This document shows positions 35,601-41,329 of a stretch of 41,329 nucleotides of DNA, one piece after another. Source of the stretch: Streptomyces hilarionis (lineage in GTDB: Bacteria > Actinomycetota > Actinomycetes > Streptomycetales > Streptomycetaceae); assembly GCF_024539675.1 (NCBI RefSeq), contig NZ_JAHHIT010000088.1:1-41329 (forward strand), read 5' to 3'. A program made the translations under genes and the position numbers. The stretch's first letter is position 1. Every line of letters begins with the position of its first letter. Under the pieces are notes generated by a model. That model saw nothing but the letters and a program-made list of their open reading frames with translations. It searched no databases and was not told the origin of the DNA.

Positions 35601-38600
35601 GGTACGTGGTCTTCGGCGGCGAGGCCCTCGACCCGGGACGGCTCTCGTCCTGGTACGACCGGCGCCCCGACGACTCTCCCGCGCTGGTCAACATGTACGG
35701 CATCACCGAGACCACGGTGCACGTCACCCACCACGCGCTCGACCGCGCCTCGGCGGCCGCCACCGCCGCCAGCGTCGTCGGCGTCGGCATCCCCGACCTG
35801 CGCGTGTACGTCCTCGACCAGGGCCTCCAGCCCGTCCCGGCGGGCGCCACCGGCGAGCTCTACGTCGCCGGCGCGGGCCTGGCCCGCGGCTACCTCGGCC
35901 GCCCCGGCCTCAGCGCACAGCGCTTCGTCGCCGACCCGTACGGGCCGCCCGGGACCCGCATGTACCGCACGGGAGACCTGGCCCGCCGGGCCGCGGACGG
36001 CACGCTCTCCTACTTCGGCCGTGCCGACGACCAGGTGAAGATCCGCGGCTTCCGCATCGAGCTGGGCGAGATCGAATCGGCGGTCCTCGACGCGCCCGAC
36101 GTCACGCAGGCCGCCGTGATCGTGCGTGAGGACCAGCCGGGCGATCCGCGGCTCACCGCGTACCTGGTCGGCGGCGACCCCGCCCGCGTCCGCAAGCACG
36201 TCGCGGACGTGCTGCCCGCCCACATGGTCCCCGCCGCCTTCGTCGCGCTCGACCGGCTGCCGCTCACCCCGAACGGCAAGCTCGACCGCAAGGCCCTGCC
36301 CGCGCCCACCCCGTCCGCCGCCGCGGAGGGCCGCCGACCGCGCGACCCGCGCGAGGAACTCCTCGCGGTCCTCTTCGCCGACGTGCTGAACGTGGACCGT
36401 GTCGGGATCGACGACAACTTCTTCGAGCTGGGCGGGCACTCGCTGCTCGCCACCCGGCTGATCAGCCGCATCAGGTCCGCGATGGGCGTGGAGGTGCCCG
36501 TCCGGGCGCTCTTCGAGACGCCGACCGTCGCCGGGCTCGCCTCCTGGACCGGCCAGGCCGGCGAGGCCAGGCGCGCGCTGGAGCCCATGGAGCGTCCCGA
36601 GCGGGTGCCGCTCTCCTTCGGCCAGCGCGGACTGTGGTTCCTGAACCGGCTCGAAGGGCCCAGCTCGACGTACAACGTGCCGCTCGTCATGCGCTTCTTT
36701 GGCCCGCTCGACGTCGCCGCGCTGCGGACCGCCCTGCACGACGTGGTCGCCCGGCACGAGGGGCTGCGCACCCTGTTCCGCGAGGCCGACGGCACGCCGT
36801 ACCAGCACATCGTGCCCGCGGACGAAGCGGTGGTGGACCTGATCGTCGCCGACGTCGACGACGAGCGGCACCTCGAGGCCGCACTCGCGCAGGCCGCGCA
36901 GTACCACTTCGACCTCGTGAGCGAACTGCCCATCCGCTGCACCCTGTTCCGGCTCGGCGACGAGGAACACGCCCTGCTGCCGCTCATGCACCACATCGCC
37001 AGCGACGGCTGGTCGGAGACCCTGCTCGGCGACGACCTCTCCGTCGCCTACGCGGCACGGGCCGAGGGGCGTGCCCCGGGCTGGGCGCCGCTGCCGGTGC
37101 ACTACGCGGACTACACCCTGTGGCAGCGCGACCTGCTCGGCCGCGAGGACGACCCCGACAGCGCGATCTCCCGGCAGCTCGCCTACTGGACCGAGACCCT
37201 GCGCGGCCTGCCGGAGCTCGTGAACCTTCCCACCGACCGGCCCCGGCCGCCGGTGGCCACGTACGGAGGCGCCGAGGCGCCGCTGCGCCTGGACGCCGCC
37301 CTGCACGACGCCCTGCTGCGTCTGGCCCGACAGGGCAACACCACCCTGTTCATGACGATCCAGGCCGGCCTGGTCGCCCTGCTGAGCAGGCTCAGCGGCG
37401 ACACCGACATCGCCGTCGGAACCCCGGTCGCCGGGCGCACCGACGAGGCGCTGGAAGACCTGTTCGGCTACTTCGTCAACACGCTCGTGCTGCGCACCGA
37501 CGTCTCGGGCGACCCCACGTTCACCGAGCTGCTGGAGCGCGTGCGCGAGACCGACCTGGCCGCGTTCGCCCACCAGGACGTGCCGTTCGAGCGCGTCGTC
37601 GAAGTGGTCAACCCGGTGAGGTCGCTCGCACGGCACCCGCTCTACCAGGTCATGCTGACGTTCGAGAACTTCGACGAGGTCAAGCTGACCGTCCCCGGCC
37701 TCGAGACCCGACTCGAGGACGTGGTCGGCGACGCCGCCAAGTTCGACATGGACGTCCGCCTGCAGGAGAGGTACGGACCGGACGGCGAGCCCGCCGGGAT
37801 CGTCGGCGAGATCGAGTACGCCACCGACCTCTTCGACCGGGCGACGATGAACGCGTTCGGCGACCGGCTGATCCGGCTGCTCACCGCGGCCGCAGCCGAC
37901 CCGGCCGCGCCGTTCACCGCCCTCGACCTGCTGTCCGACGACGAGCGGGACACCGCCCTCGTGGACGCCGACGGACGCCTCGTGCCCCCGGGCGTGGTGG
38001 CCACGCTCGCCTCGGGGGAGCTGGCACGCCGCAGCCCCGACGGCGACACCGAGCTCCTCGGGCGTCCCGAGGACGTGCGCATGGTGCGCGGCTTCCGCGT
38101 CAACCCCGCGGAGGTCGCGGCCCGGCTGCGCCAGGTCTTCGCCGACGCCGCCGTCGTCGCGGGCTCCGCCCGGGTCGTCGCCCACGTCGTCCACGACGGC
38201 GACGCCACGGGGGCACGGCGCCTCGCCGGGTCCGTGCTGCCCGACTACCTCGTGCCCGCCGAGTTCGTCGTCGGCACGGAGATCCCCGCCGTGCTGCCGG
38301 CCGAGGACCTCGCCACCGCCGCCGCCCGGCGCAGCCCGCGCACCCCCGCCGAAGAGATCATCGCCGCTCTCTTCGCCGAGACGCTGGGCGTCGCCGCCGT
38401 CGGCGTCGACGACAACTTCTTCGACCTCGGCGGCCACTCGCTGTCCGCGATCCGGCTGCTCAGCCGCATCCGTTCGCAGCTCGGCGCGGAACTGTCGGTC
38501 CGGTCGCTGTTCGCCGAGCCCACGGTGGCGGGGCTCGCCACCCTGATCGACGGCGCGACCGCCGGCCGGCCCGTCCTCGGCCGCCGGGAGCGGCCGGCAC

Positions 38601-41329
38601 GCGTGCCGCTCTCCTTCGCCCAGCAACGGCTGTGGTTCCTGCACCGGCTCGAAGGGCCGAGCACCACGTACAACGTCCCGCTGCTGATCAGGCTCACCGG
38701 CGCGCTCGACGCGGCGGCCCTCGAAGCGTCGCTGGGCGACGTCGTGGCACGGCACGAGTCGCTGCGCACGGTGTTCCCCTCCGACGCCGACGGCACCCCC
38801 TACCAGCGGGTGCTCGGGGTCGACGAGGCCAGGCCCGTGGTGGCCACCGGCGTCGCGGACCCCGCCGAGGCGGCCCGGCACGTCTTCGACCTCGAGACCG
38901 AACCCCCGTTGCGCGCCACGCTGTTCGAGGACGGCCCGGACGAGCACCGGCTGCTGCTGCTGCTCCACCACATCGCCGGCGACGGCTGGTCGACCGGCGC
39001 GCTCGCACGGGACCTGTCGACCGCGTACGCCGCCCGGCTCGCCGGACGGGCGCCGCGCTGGCCCGGACTGCCCGTGCAGTACGCCGACTACACCCTGTGG
39101 CAGTCCGAACTGCTCGGCGCCGAGGACGATCCGGAGAGCCTCGTCGGACGGCAGCTGGCGTGGTGGAAGGACGCCCTCGACGGCATGCCCGAGCTGCTCG
39201 CCCTGCCGACGGACCGGCCGCGGCCCGCCGAGGCGACGCACCGCGGCGCCGAGGTCGGCATCCGCATCCCCGCCGAACTGCACGGCAGCCTCCAGGCGGT
39301 GGCGCGGGAGACCGGCACGACCCTGTTCATGGTCCTCCAGTCGGCTCTCGCCCTCATGCTGTCCAAGCTGGGCGCGGGAACCGACGTCCCGATCGGCACC
39401 CCGGTCGCCGGACGCACGGACGACAGCCTCCAGGACCTCGTCGGGTTCTTCGTCAACACCCTCGTCCTGCGCACCGACGTGTCCGGATCCCCCTCCTTCC
39501 GCGACCTGCTGGGCCGCGTCCGGGAGGCGGACCTGGCCGCGTTCGCCCACCAGGACGTGCCGTTCGAGCGACTGGTGGACGTCGTGCGCCCCGGGCGCTC
39601 GCTGGGCCACCACCCGCTGTTCCAGGTGATGCTCGTCTTCGAGAACGACGACGAGGACGACTTCGCCCTGGCCGGCCTGACCGCCTCGTTCGACGAGGAC
39701 GTCGACATGGGAGCGGCCCGCTTCGACCTGACCCTGCACGTGCGGGAAGCGGTCGGCGCGGACGGCACGGCCGAGGGTCTCGGCATCGACCTGGAGTACG
39801 CCGAGGACCTCTTCGACGCCGCCACGGCGCAGCGCATGGCCGCGCAGTTCGTCCACCTGCTGGAGACGGTGAGCGCCGACGCGGACGTCGTCGTGGACCG
39901 GATCGCGCTGCCGCACGCCGTGCACGGCCGCGCCGCCGAGGCGCCCGCGAACCCGCCCACCCTGCTCGAACTGATCGGCGCGCGGCCGGCGGACGCCGTC
40001 GCGATCGTCGACGGCGACGTCGAGACGACGTACGGGCAGCTGCTGGCCCAGCCGCCCGCCGGGGTCCTGGCGGCGGTCGTCAGCGGTGAACCGTTCGTCC
40101 TGCGCACCCGCACCGGCCGGCCCGTCGTCGTCCCGCAGGACGTCGTCGCGGCCCGCGTCGCGGCCCGCCAGAGCGTCCACGGCCTGGACGGCACGGACTG
40201 CGTCCGGTCGACGGCCGCACCCGGCACGGCGGGCGAGATCGACGAGGTGCTCTGGCCCCTTACCGCCGGTGCGCGCGTCGTCCGCGCCCACCGCACGGCC
40301 TCACCGCTCGACGCCGCTGCGCACGGCGCCACCACACTGCACGTCACGCCCTCCGAGCTGGCCGTTCTCCTCGGCGACCCGCTGCTGCCGGAGGCCGGCC
40401 TGCGGCGGGTGTTCTGCTCGGGCGAGGCCCTCGCCGAGCCGTTGCAGCGCGCCTGGTTCGACGCCGTGGACGTGCCGCTGTGGCACGGCTACTCGCTGAC
40501 CGAGGCCGCCGGCCCCGTCACGGAGCGCGCCTGCGACCCCGACGACTGGAACACCGTGGTGCCCCTCGGCGCCCCGCTGCCCGGCACCGTCCTGTACGTC
40601 CTCGACGCCGGCCTGTGCCCGGTTCCGCCGGGCGTCGTCGGCGAGCTCCACGTCGGCGGGCCGCTGCTCGGCTCCGCGCCGACGGTGGTCGCGGATCCCT
40701 TCGGGGACGAGGGCGCGCGGATGGTCCCCACCGGGGACCTGGCCCGCTGGACCGCCGACGGCGAGCTGGAGTTCGTCGGGGAGCCCCTGCCGATACCGGG
40801 CTTCACGGCCTACCCGACGCAGCTCGAGGCCGTCCTCGCCGAACACGACGGCGTCGCCCGGGCCGCCGTGGCGGTACGGGACGGATCCCTCGTCGCCCAC
40901 CTGGTGCCGGCCCACGGTCGCACCGTCACGCCCGGCGCCGTCACGGCCTTCGCCCGGGCGTCCCTGCCCGATCATCTCGTCCCGGCCGCCCTGGTGGTCC
41001 TGGACCGGCTGCCGCTGACCGCGGACGGACGGGTGGACCGCGACGCGCTGCCGTCGCCCAGTCCCGCCGGCGCCGAGGCGGACCGCGGCCCCGGCACGCC
41101 CACGGAGGAGATCCTCCGCGGGCTCTTCGCCGAGATCCTCGGCGTCCAGCAGGTCGGCGTCGACGACGGGTTCTTCGAACTCGGCGGACACTCGCTGCGC
41201 GCCACCCGGCTGATCAGCCGCATCCGCACCACGTTCGGCGTCGAACTGCCCGTCCGTGCGGTGTTCGAGTCGCCGACGGTGGCGGGTCTGGCGTCGCGTG
41301 TGGCGGGTGCGGGTGTGGCGCGGGCGGCG
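26612..41329 (+). CDS. Giant nonribosomal peptide synthetase, partial (runs off the window), with four A-defective modules
   Basis: The reading frame stays open for 4906 codons from GTG 26612 to the window end without a stop. Domain order is A1-T1, C2-(A remnant)-T2-E2, C3-T3, C4-A4-T4, C5-(A remnant)-T5, C6-(degenerate A)-T6. Each T domain keeps its phosphopantetheine Ser (residues 554, about 1214, 2222, 3277, 3943, 4861). All C domains keep HHxxxDG, and E2 keeps HHLAVDGVSW. There is no starter C domain, so assembly begins with a free amino acid. Only A1 and A4 look active; A4 carries a clear threonine code. Other carriers must be charged by a separate A protein, by A1/A4 acting across modules, or by a protein outside the window. 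No MbtH-like gene, thioesterase or PKS domain is seen here. Predicted product start: X1-D-X2-X3-Thr-X5-X6. Confidence 0.95.
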   Translation, partial: MDRRATRNPIGSSLGGDGAAMSLPALVEAQVRRAPGHPAVVFGPTALSYAELDRRANRLARRLIEAGTGPEDVVALAVPRSADAVVALLAVLKTGAAYLPVDPRYPARRIAFMLGDARPSVVLTTAATRALLPGSTAPVLLLDDIDLTSGDDSAPGVTVRPDNAAYVIYTSGSTGLPKGVVVPHSGVVNHMLWQADRWSVDASDVVLARTAFSFDASGSEIWLPLIAGATICMAPDDVVGLPHLLIEYAAAHGVTVAQFVPSLLAVALPAIRDTSGLALRLLFVAGEVLPPSLADEVVTKLDLRLGHHYGPTEASIDVTAFEVRPGRSHRNVPIGSPVANTRVHVLDGALRPVGPGEEGELYVEGVQLARGYLGRAGLTALRFVASPFAEGERMYRTGDLARWNADGLLEFAGRADDQVKIRGFRIELGEIEAAVTELAEVSGAAVTVHEGRPGQQRLVAYVVGAVEAATVQERLAARLPEHMVPSVYVMLDELPLAPNGKLDRAALPAPELTAAAGRAPRTAAEEVLAGLFADVLGLDRVGADDGFFDLGGDSLLAARLISRIRTAFDREVSVRALFEAPTVAGLAARLDEAGAARPPLTRGERPDPMPLSHAQRGLWFLHRLEGASATYNIPLVLRLTGEVDAEALRAAVRDVSRRHETLRTVFPETDGVARQDVLDTLAALTVVSTPDIDGAVLAAARHPFDLHSEAPLRATLFSRPGTDEHALLLLMHHIASDGWSERPLIEDLSLAYAARRVGGEPVWDELPVTYADFTLWQGEADGVGFWRTALAGLPQRVELPTDRPRPPAASFRGDEVRTHLDAELHRAATVLARSTGRTVFMVVQAALAALMTRLGAGADIPLGTPTAGRPDEQLDGLVGSFVNTLVLRTDTSGDPTFRELLDRVHGTAAAAYPHQDVPFDRLVEALNPARSLSHHPLFQVMLTFETLGTAAPALPGLTVEVDEVPTGVAKFDLDLRLRERFSDTGVPAGVDVVAEYATDLFDGSSVDTLIARLARLLRAAVADPERRISTIDLLTADERAVLQGRRERVVDEHGEPVPDGVVGVLDGAPARYTPDGRLERLCAPVLVGGAPVDVSRTVGTLLAHPALVDATVTDGLVAYVVTAPGLSVRSVDLRDHLARVLPDFLVPDAYVTVAELPRTEDGRLDVAALPSPAVEDPASTGSFEEELLTSLFAEVLGLPEVGPNQGFFDLGGDSIVSIKLVSRARKAGLRITPRDVFEHKTVARIAAAARTAAPAVPLAQDVATGPLLPTPVMADLRDLGGPVDGYHQSMLLVVPAGLGAERLTAALQAVLDRHDALRLTLDQEGGLGIPAPGGVTATVRRVDAAGAGADALREAIDEHGRAAQAELDPHRGDLVRAVWFDAGTEPGRLLLLVHHLAVDGVSWQPLLGDLRAAWEGEALEPVGTSFRRWSALLTEEAHRRTGELPFWRSVLETPDPLLGDRPLDPATDVRADAGTLTLTLPADVTEALLTSVPAAVHAGVRDVLVTGLALAVAAWRGRRGADAGALLLELEGHGREDIVPGLDLSRTVGWFTSAFPVRVDPGGADGVRALKRVKEQLHAVPGNGIGYGLLRHRNAGTAGELAAYGRPQLGFNYLGRHDAPALADWAPAPEAPALGAGFDDAAPLGLALELDAVTVDHAHGARLVATWTWSQALLAEDDVRELAHGWFASLTELAAVEGGGLTPSDLPLVDLSQGDIEALEGALPSLADVLPLAPLQEGLLFHSLYDSGADLYAVQEVFALSGPLDPGALRTAASTLLDRYPNLRAGFHHEGLPRPVQVIVDGLELPWREADLSRLAGAEREPALARIVAEARAERFDLARPPLLRFTLVRLAEDEHRLVVVNHHILFDGWSMQVLLDELFALYRGETLPEPAAFRDHLAWMARQDRTAAHEAWRNALDGLAAPTLLAEPGTAAPARPLQVFCDLPDTVSERLQDRLREDGITLNTVVQALWSLLLRTRTGQQDVVFGSTYSGRSAELAGSEAMVGMFINTLPVRVRLDATESLRRLMQRVQDEQSRLIAHQYLGLNDVQRLRGQGDLFDTLTIVENYPHDDVWEPAPGLRASALEDHDATHYPLTLSVLPGARPTLRLEYRPDLLDGAQIDVLAADLVRLFTAFVDDASVPVGELVRTQPAVAAAALAAPPAAEPVTAPADGPADAAAVAVPLSFRAPRTPEQEILCGLFSAVLGVPTVGIDDSFFDLGGHSLTAIRLLSRIRSMFDVELTIRHLFEAPTVAELAERMTGAEQSRLALGPMPRPEHVPVSAAQWRLWFLYRLEGRSATYTVPLLLRMSGALDREALEAALGDMVARHESLRTRFPEVDGQPHQLIVDAEQPDVTLVETDEDGLAEQLAVATRYGFDLATELPLRVTLFRLSQTEHVLLFLLHHIASDGWSDAPFARDLSVAYGARTEGRAPAWPALPVQYADYTLWQRELLGSENDPQSLLSQQLAYWRKTLAGLPEQLELPTDRPRPSAASFRGEEVHFELDADLHARLLELARHTNTTLFMVFQAAVAALLTRLGAGDDIPLGGVIAGRTDEALDELIGFFVNTLVLRTDTSGNPTFRELLARVRETDLAAYAHQDVPFERLVEVLNPTRSLAHHPLFQVMILFQNNAEADLSLPGLRAGLEDVGSGVAKFDLDFDMQEKHGPDGEPAGLSGLVEYATDLFDRSTVQDVVDRLARLLKAVVADPDQRLWRTDILAPAEHRELLEQWTAPVPPSERTTVPALFEAAVAAHPEATAVVEGAERLTYAQLNARANRLAHALVAEGVGPESVVALALPRGADLVVGVLGVLKAGGVYLPLDPDYPAERIAFVVQDARPSVVVTSRRADVALPDGSTRLVLEELADGPVTDPARPTLSPDNGAYIIYTSGSTGQPKGVLIPHQNVVRLFTATDHWFGFDECDVWTLFHSYAFDFSVWELWGPLLRGGTLVVVPQDVSRSPRDFLRLLGEERVTVLNQTPSAFYQLMQADEENPGTDLALRYVVFGGEALDPGRLSSWYDRRPDDSPALVNMYGITETTVHVTHHALDRASAAATAASVVGVGIPDLRVYVLDQGLQPVPAGATGELYVAGAGLARGYLGRPGLSAQRFVADPYGPPGTRMYRTGDLARRAADGTLSYFGRADDQVKIRGFRIELGEIESAVLDAPDVTQAAVIVREDQPGDPRLTAYLVGGDPARVRKHVADVLPAHMVPAAFVALDRLPLTPNGKLDRKALPAPTPSAAAEGRRPRDPREELLAVLFADVLNVDRVGIDDNFFELGGHSLLATRLISRIRSAMGVEVPVRALFETPTVAGLASWTGQAGEARRALEPMERPERVPLSFGQRGLWFLNRLEGPSSTYNVPLVMRFFGPLDVAALRTALHDVVARHEGLRTLFREADGTPYQHIVPADEAVVDLIVADVDDERHLEAALAQAAQYHFDLVSELPIRCTLFRLGDEEHALLPLMHHIASDGWSETLLGDDLSVAYAARAEGRAPGWAPLPVHYADYTLWQRDLLGREDDPDSAISRQLAYWTETLRGLPELVNLPTDRPRPPVATYGGAEAPLRLDAALHDALLRLARQGNTTLFMTIQAGLVALLSRLSGDTDIAVGTPVAGRTDEALEDLFGYFVNTLVLRTDVSGDPTFTELLERVRETDLAAFAHQDVPFERVVEVVNPVRSLARHPLYQVMLTFENFDEVKLTVPGLETRLEDVVGDAAKFDMDVRLQERYGPDGEPAGIVGEIEYATDLFDRATMNAFGDRLIRLLTAAAADPAAPFTALDLLSDDERDTALVDADGRLVPPGVVATLASGELARRSPDGDTELLGRPEDVRMVRGFRVNPAEVAARLRQVFADAAVVAGSARVVAHVVHDGDATGARRLAGSVLPDYLVPAEFVVGTEIPAVLPAEDLATAAARRSPRTPAEEIIAALFAETLGVAAVGVDDNFFDLGGHSLSAIRLLSRIRSQLGAELSVRSLFAEPTVAGLATLIDGATAGRPVLGRRERPARVPLSFAQQRLWFLHRLEGPSTTYNVPLLIRLTGALDAAALEASLGDVVARHESLRTVFPSDADGTPYQRVLGVDEARPVVATGVADPAEAARHVFDLETEPPLRATLFEDGPDEHRLLLLLHHIAGDGWSTGALARDLSTAYAARLAGRAPRWPGLPVQYADYTLWQSELLGAEDDPESLVGRQLAWWKDALDGMPELLALPTDRPRPAEATHRGAEVGIRIPAELHGSLQAVARETGTTLFMVLQSALALMLSKLGAGTDVPIGTPVAGRTDDSLQDLVGFFVNTLVLRTDVSGSPSFRDLLGRVREADLAAFAHQDVPFERLVDVVRPGRSLGHHPLFQVMLVFENDDEDDFALAGLTASFDEDVDMGAARFDLTLHVREAVGADGTAEGLGIDLEYAEDLFDAATAQRMAAQFVHLLETVSADADVVVDRIALPHAVHGRAAEAPANPPTLLELIGARPADAVAIVDGDVETTYGQLLAQPPAGVLAAVVSGEPFVLRTRTGRPVVVPQDVVAARVAARQSVHGLDGTDCVRSTAAPGTAGEIDEVLWPLTAGARVVRAHRTASPLDAAAHGATTLHVTPSELAVLLGDPLLPEAGLRRVFCSGEALAEPLQRAWFDAVDVPLWHGYSLTEAAGPVTERACDPDDWNTVVPLGAPLPGTVLYVLDAGLCPVPPGVVGELHVGGPLLGSAPTVVADPFGDEGARMVPTGDLARWTADGELEFVGEPLPIPGFTAYPTQLEAVLAEHDGVARAAVAVRDGSLVAHLVPAHGRTVTPGAVTAFARASLPDHLVPAALVVLDRLPLTADGRVDRDALPSPSPAGAEADRGPGTPTEEILRGLFAEILGVQQVGVDDGFFELGGHSLRATRLISRIRTTFGVELPVRAVFESPTVAGLASRVAGAGVARAA
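26672..28400 (+). other. NRPS module 1: A1-T1 (loading module, intact)
   Basis: The adenylation domain has all core motifs: YAELDRRANRLA, the P-loop-like YTSGSTGLPKG, FDASGSEIW, HYGPTEAS, YRTGDLARW, QVKIRGFRIELGEIE and PNGKLDR with the catalytic Lys (residue 501). The specificity residues, read by alignment to GrsA, are D-A-S-Q-F-A-H-I-D-K. I do not recognise this code. It shares F299, I330 and D331 with serine codes, but lacks their Trp239 and His278. T1 carries GGDSLLAA with Ser 554. Confidence 0.85.
28430..31740 (+). other. NRPS module 2: C2, truncated A remnant, T2, E2
   Basis: C2 (28436-29700) is an LCL-type domain with HHIASDGWS. In place of an A domain (normally about 1470 bases) only about 390 bases remain (29740-30125). 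They align to the small C-terminal subdomain: DGAPARYTPDGRLERL matches the A7 region, LVAYVV the A9 region, and EDGRLDVAALP the A10 region with catalytic Lys changed to Arg. The whole nucleotide-binding core is missing. T2 (GGDSIVSIKL) is the E-type carrier, and E2 (30411-31720) is intact with HHLAVDGVSW, VGWFTSAFPV and FNYLGR. Residue 2 should be D-configured. Confidence 0.8.
31780..33390 (+). other. NRPS module 3: C3-T3 with no A domain
   Basis: C3 (31790-33050) begins LPLAPLQEGLLFH and has HHILFDGWS. This is the DCL signature, consistent with the upstream epimerase. It is joined to T3 by an Ala/Pro-rich linker of about 45 residues (33054-33186) with no recognisable A remnant. T3 keeps GGHSL with Ser 2222, so the carrier itself is functional-looking. 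Confidence 0.85.
33430..36550 (+). other. NRPS module 4: C4-A4-T4, threonine
   Basis: C4 has HHIASDGWS. A4 (34807-36300) is complete: YTSGSTGQPKG, FDFSVWEL, YGITETT, YRTGDLARR, QVKIRGFRIELGEIE and PNGKLDR (Lys 3223). The specificity residues read D-F-W-N-V-G-M-V-H-K, the classic threonine code with one conservative change. T4 has GGHSLLA with Ser 3277. No epimerase follows, so L-Thr is expected. Confidence 0.88.
36590..38560 (+). other. NRPS module 5: C5, truncated A remnant, T5
   Basis: C5 (36599-37900) has HHIASDGWS. The A remnant (about 37950-38330) again keeps only the C-terminal subdomain: GELARRSPDGDTELLGRPEDV and MVRGFRVNPAEV match the A7-A8 region. The A10 motif is lost; LPAEDLATAA stands where NGKLDR should be. 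T5 is intact (GGHSLSA, Ser 3943). The cut falls at the same subdomain boundary as in module 2, but the sequences differ. Confidence 0.8.
38590..41329 (+). other. NRPS module 6: C6, degenerate A6, T6 (continues beyond window)
   Basis: C6 (38600-39900) has HHIAGDGWS. A6 (39950-41060, about 370 residues instead of about 490) is recognisable along most of its length but dead by motif. The A2 region is missing after TYGQLL. The P-loop-like motif reads LRTRTGRPVVVPQ with no Ser/Gly/Lys pattern. YGPTE became YSLTEAAG, and QVKIRGFRIE became PLPIPGFTAYP. The A10 Lys is Arg (ADGRVDR). PTGDLARW survives. T6 is intact (GGHSLRA, Ser 4861). Confidence 0.8.

Noticed and set aside
26534..40291. Very long minus-strand open frames (over 1800 and 2000 codons) opposite the NRPS
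   Set aside because: They are compositional shadows. GC-rich third positions remove stops on the other strand, the translations are low-complexity Gly/Val/Arg/Asp, and the plus strand encodes clear NRPS motifs throughout.
26612..41329. NRPS as a dead pseudogene because of the missing A domains
   Set aside because: There is no frameshift or stop in 4906 codons, and all C, T and E active-site residues are kept.

Overview
The window is very GC-rich actinobacterial DNA, almost certainly from Streptomyces or a close relative. The evidence is the codon bias, GTG and TTG starts, a mycothiol S-conjugate amidase (mca), a DrrAB-type exporter, an AfsR-like STAND protein and a giant NRPS. I see no rRNA, tRNA, CRISPR array or insertion sequence. 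All intergenic gaps are shorter than 300 bases.

Left part (1-9000). A MacB/FtsX-type ABC permease and its ATPase form an operon. Next come a monooxygenase-globin fusion and an XRE/MmyB-type repressor divergent from a zinc alcohol dehydrogenase. A translationally coupled minus-strand pair follows (serine beta-lactamase-like hydrolase and S51 peptidase-like protein). A secreted DUF5829 protein closes the block.

Middle part (9000-25400). A 685-residue protein joins a coiled coil, an Mrr-type nuclease domain and a TerD domain. After it come a DUF4291 protein, a membrane-anchored helical protein, metB (cystathionine gamma-synthase), a degenerate sigma-like protein coupled to a small membrane protein, a MarR regulator, threonine ammonia-lyase, a DrrAB exporter, greA, a DUF4307 protein, mca with a small membrane protein, and a 1068-residue NB-ARC/TPR STAND ATPase. 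Much of this looks like chromosomal core. The drrAB promoter carries a perfect inverted repeat filling its -35/-10 spacer.

Right part (25400-41329). A biosynthetic cluster opens with a non-canonical carbamoyltransferase divergent from an NRPS gene. The NRPS starts at GTG 26612 and stays open for 4906 codons to the end of the window. Its order is A-T / C-(A remnant)-T-E / C-T / C-A(Thr)-T / C-(A remnant)-T / C-(degenerate A)-T. Only two of six modules have an adenylation domain that looks catalytic, while all six carriers, all five condensation domains and the epimerase keep their active-site motifs. The other A domains appear at successive stages of loss. The line should therefore depend on loading in trans, or on one A domain serving several carriers. 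The predicted product begins X1 - D-X2 - X3 - Thr - X5 - X6. One residue may be a carbamoylated (ureido) amino acid made by the divergent enzyme. This NRPS is the most unusual object in the window; the Mrr-TerD fusion is second.
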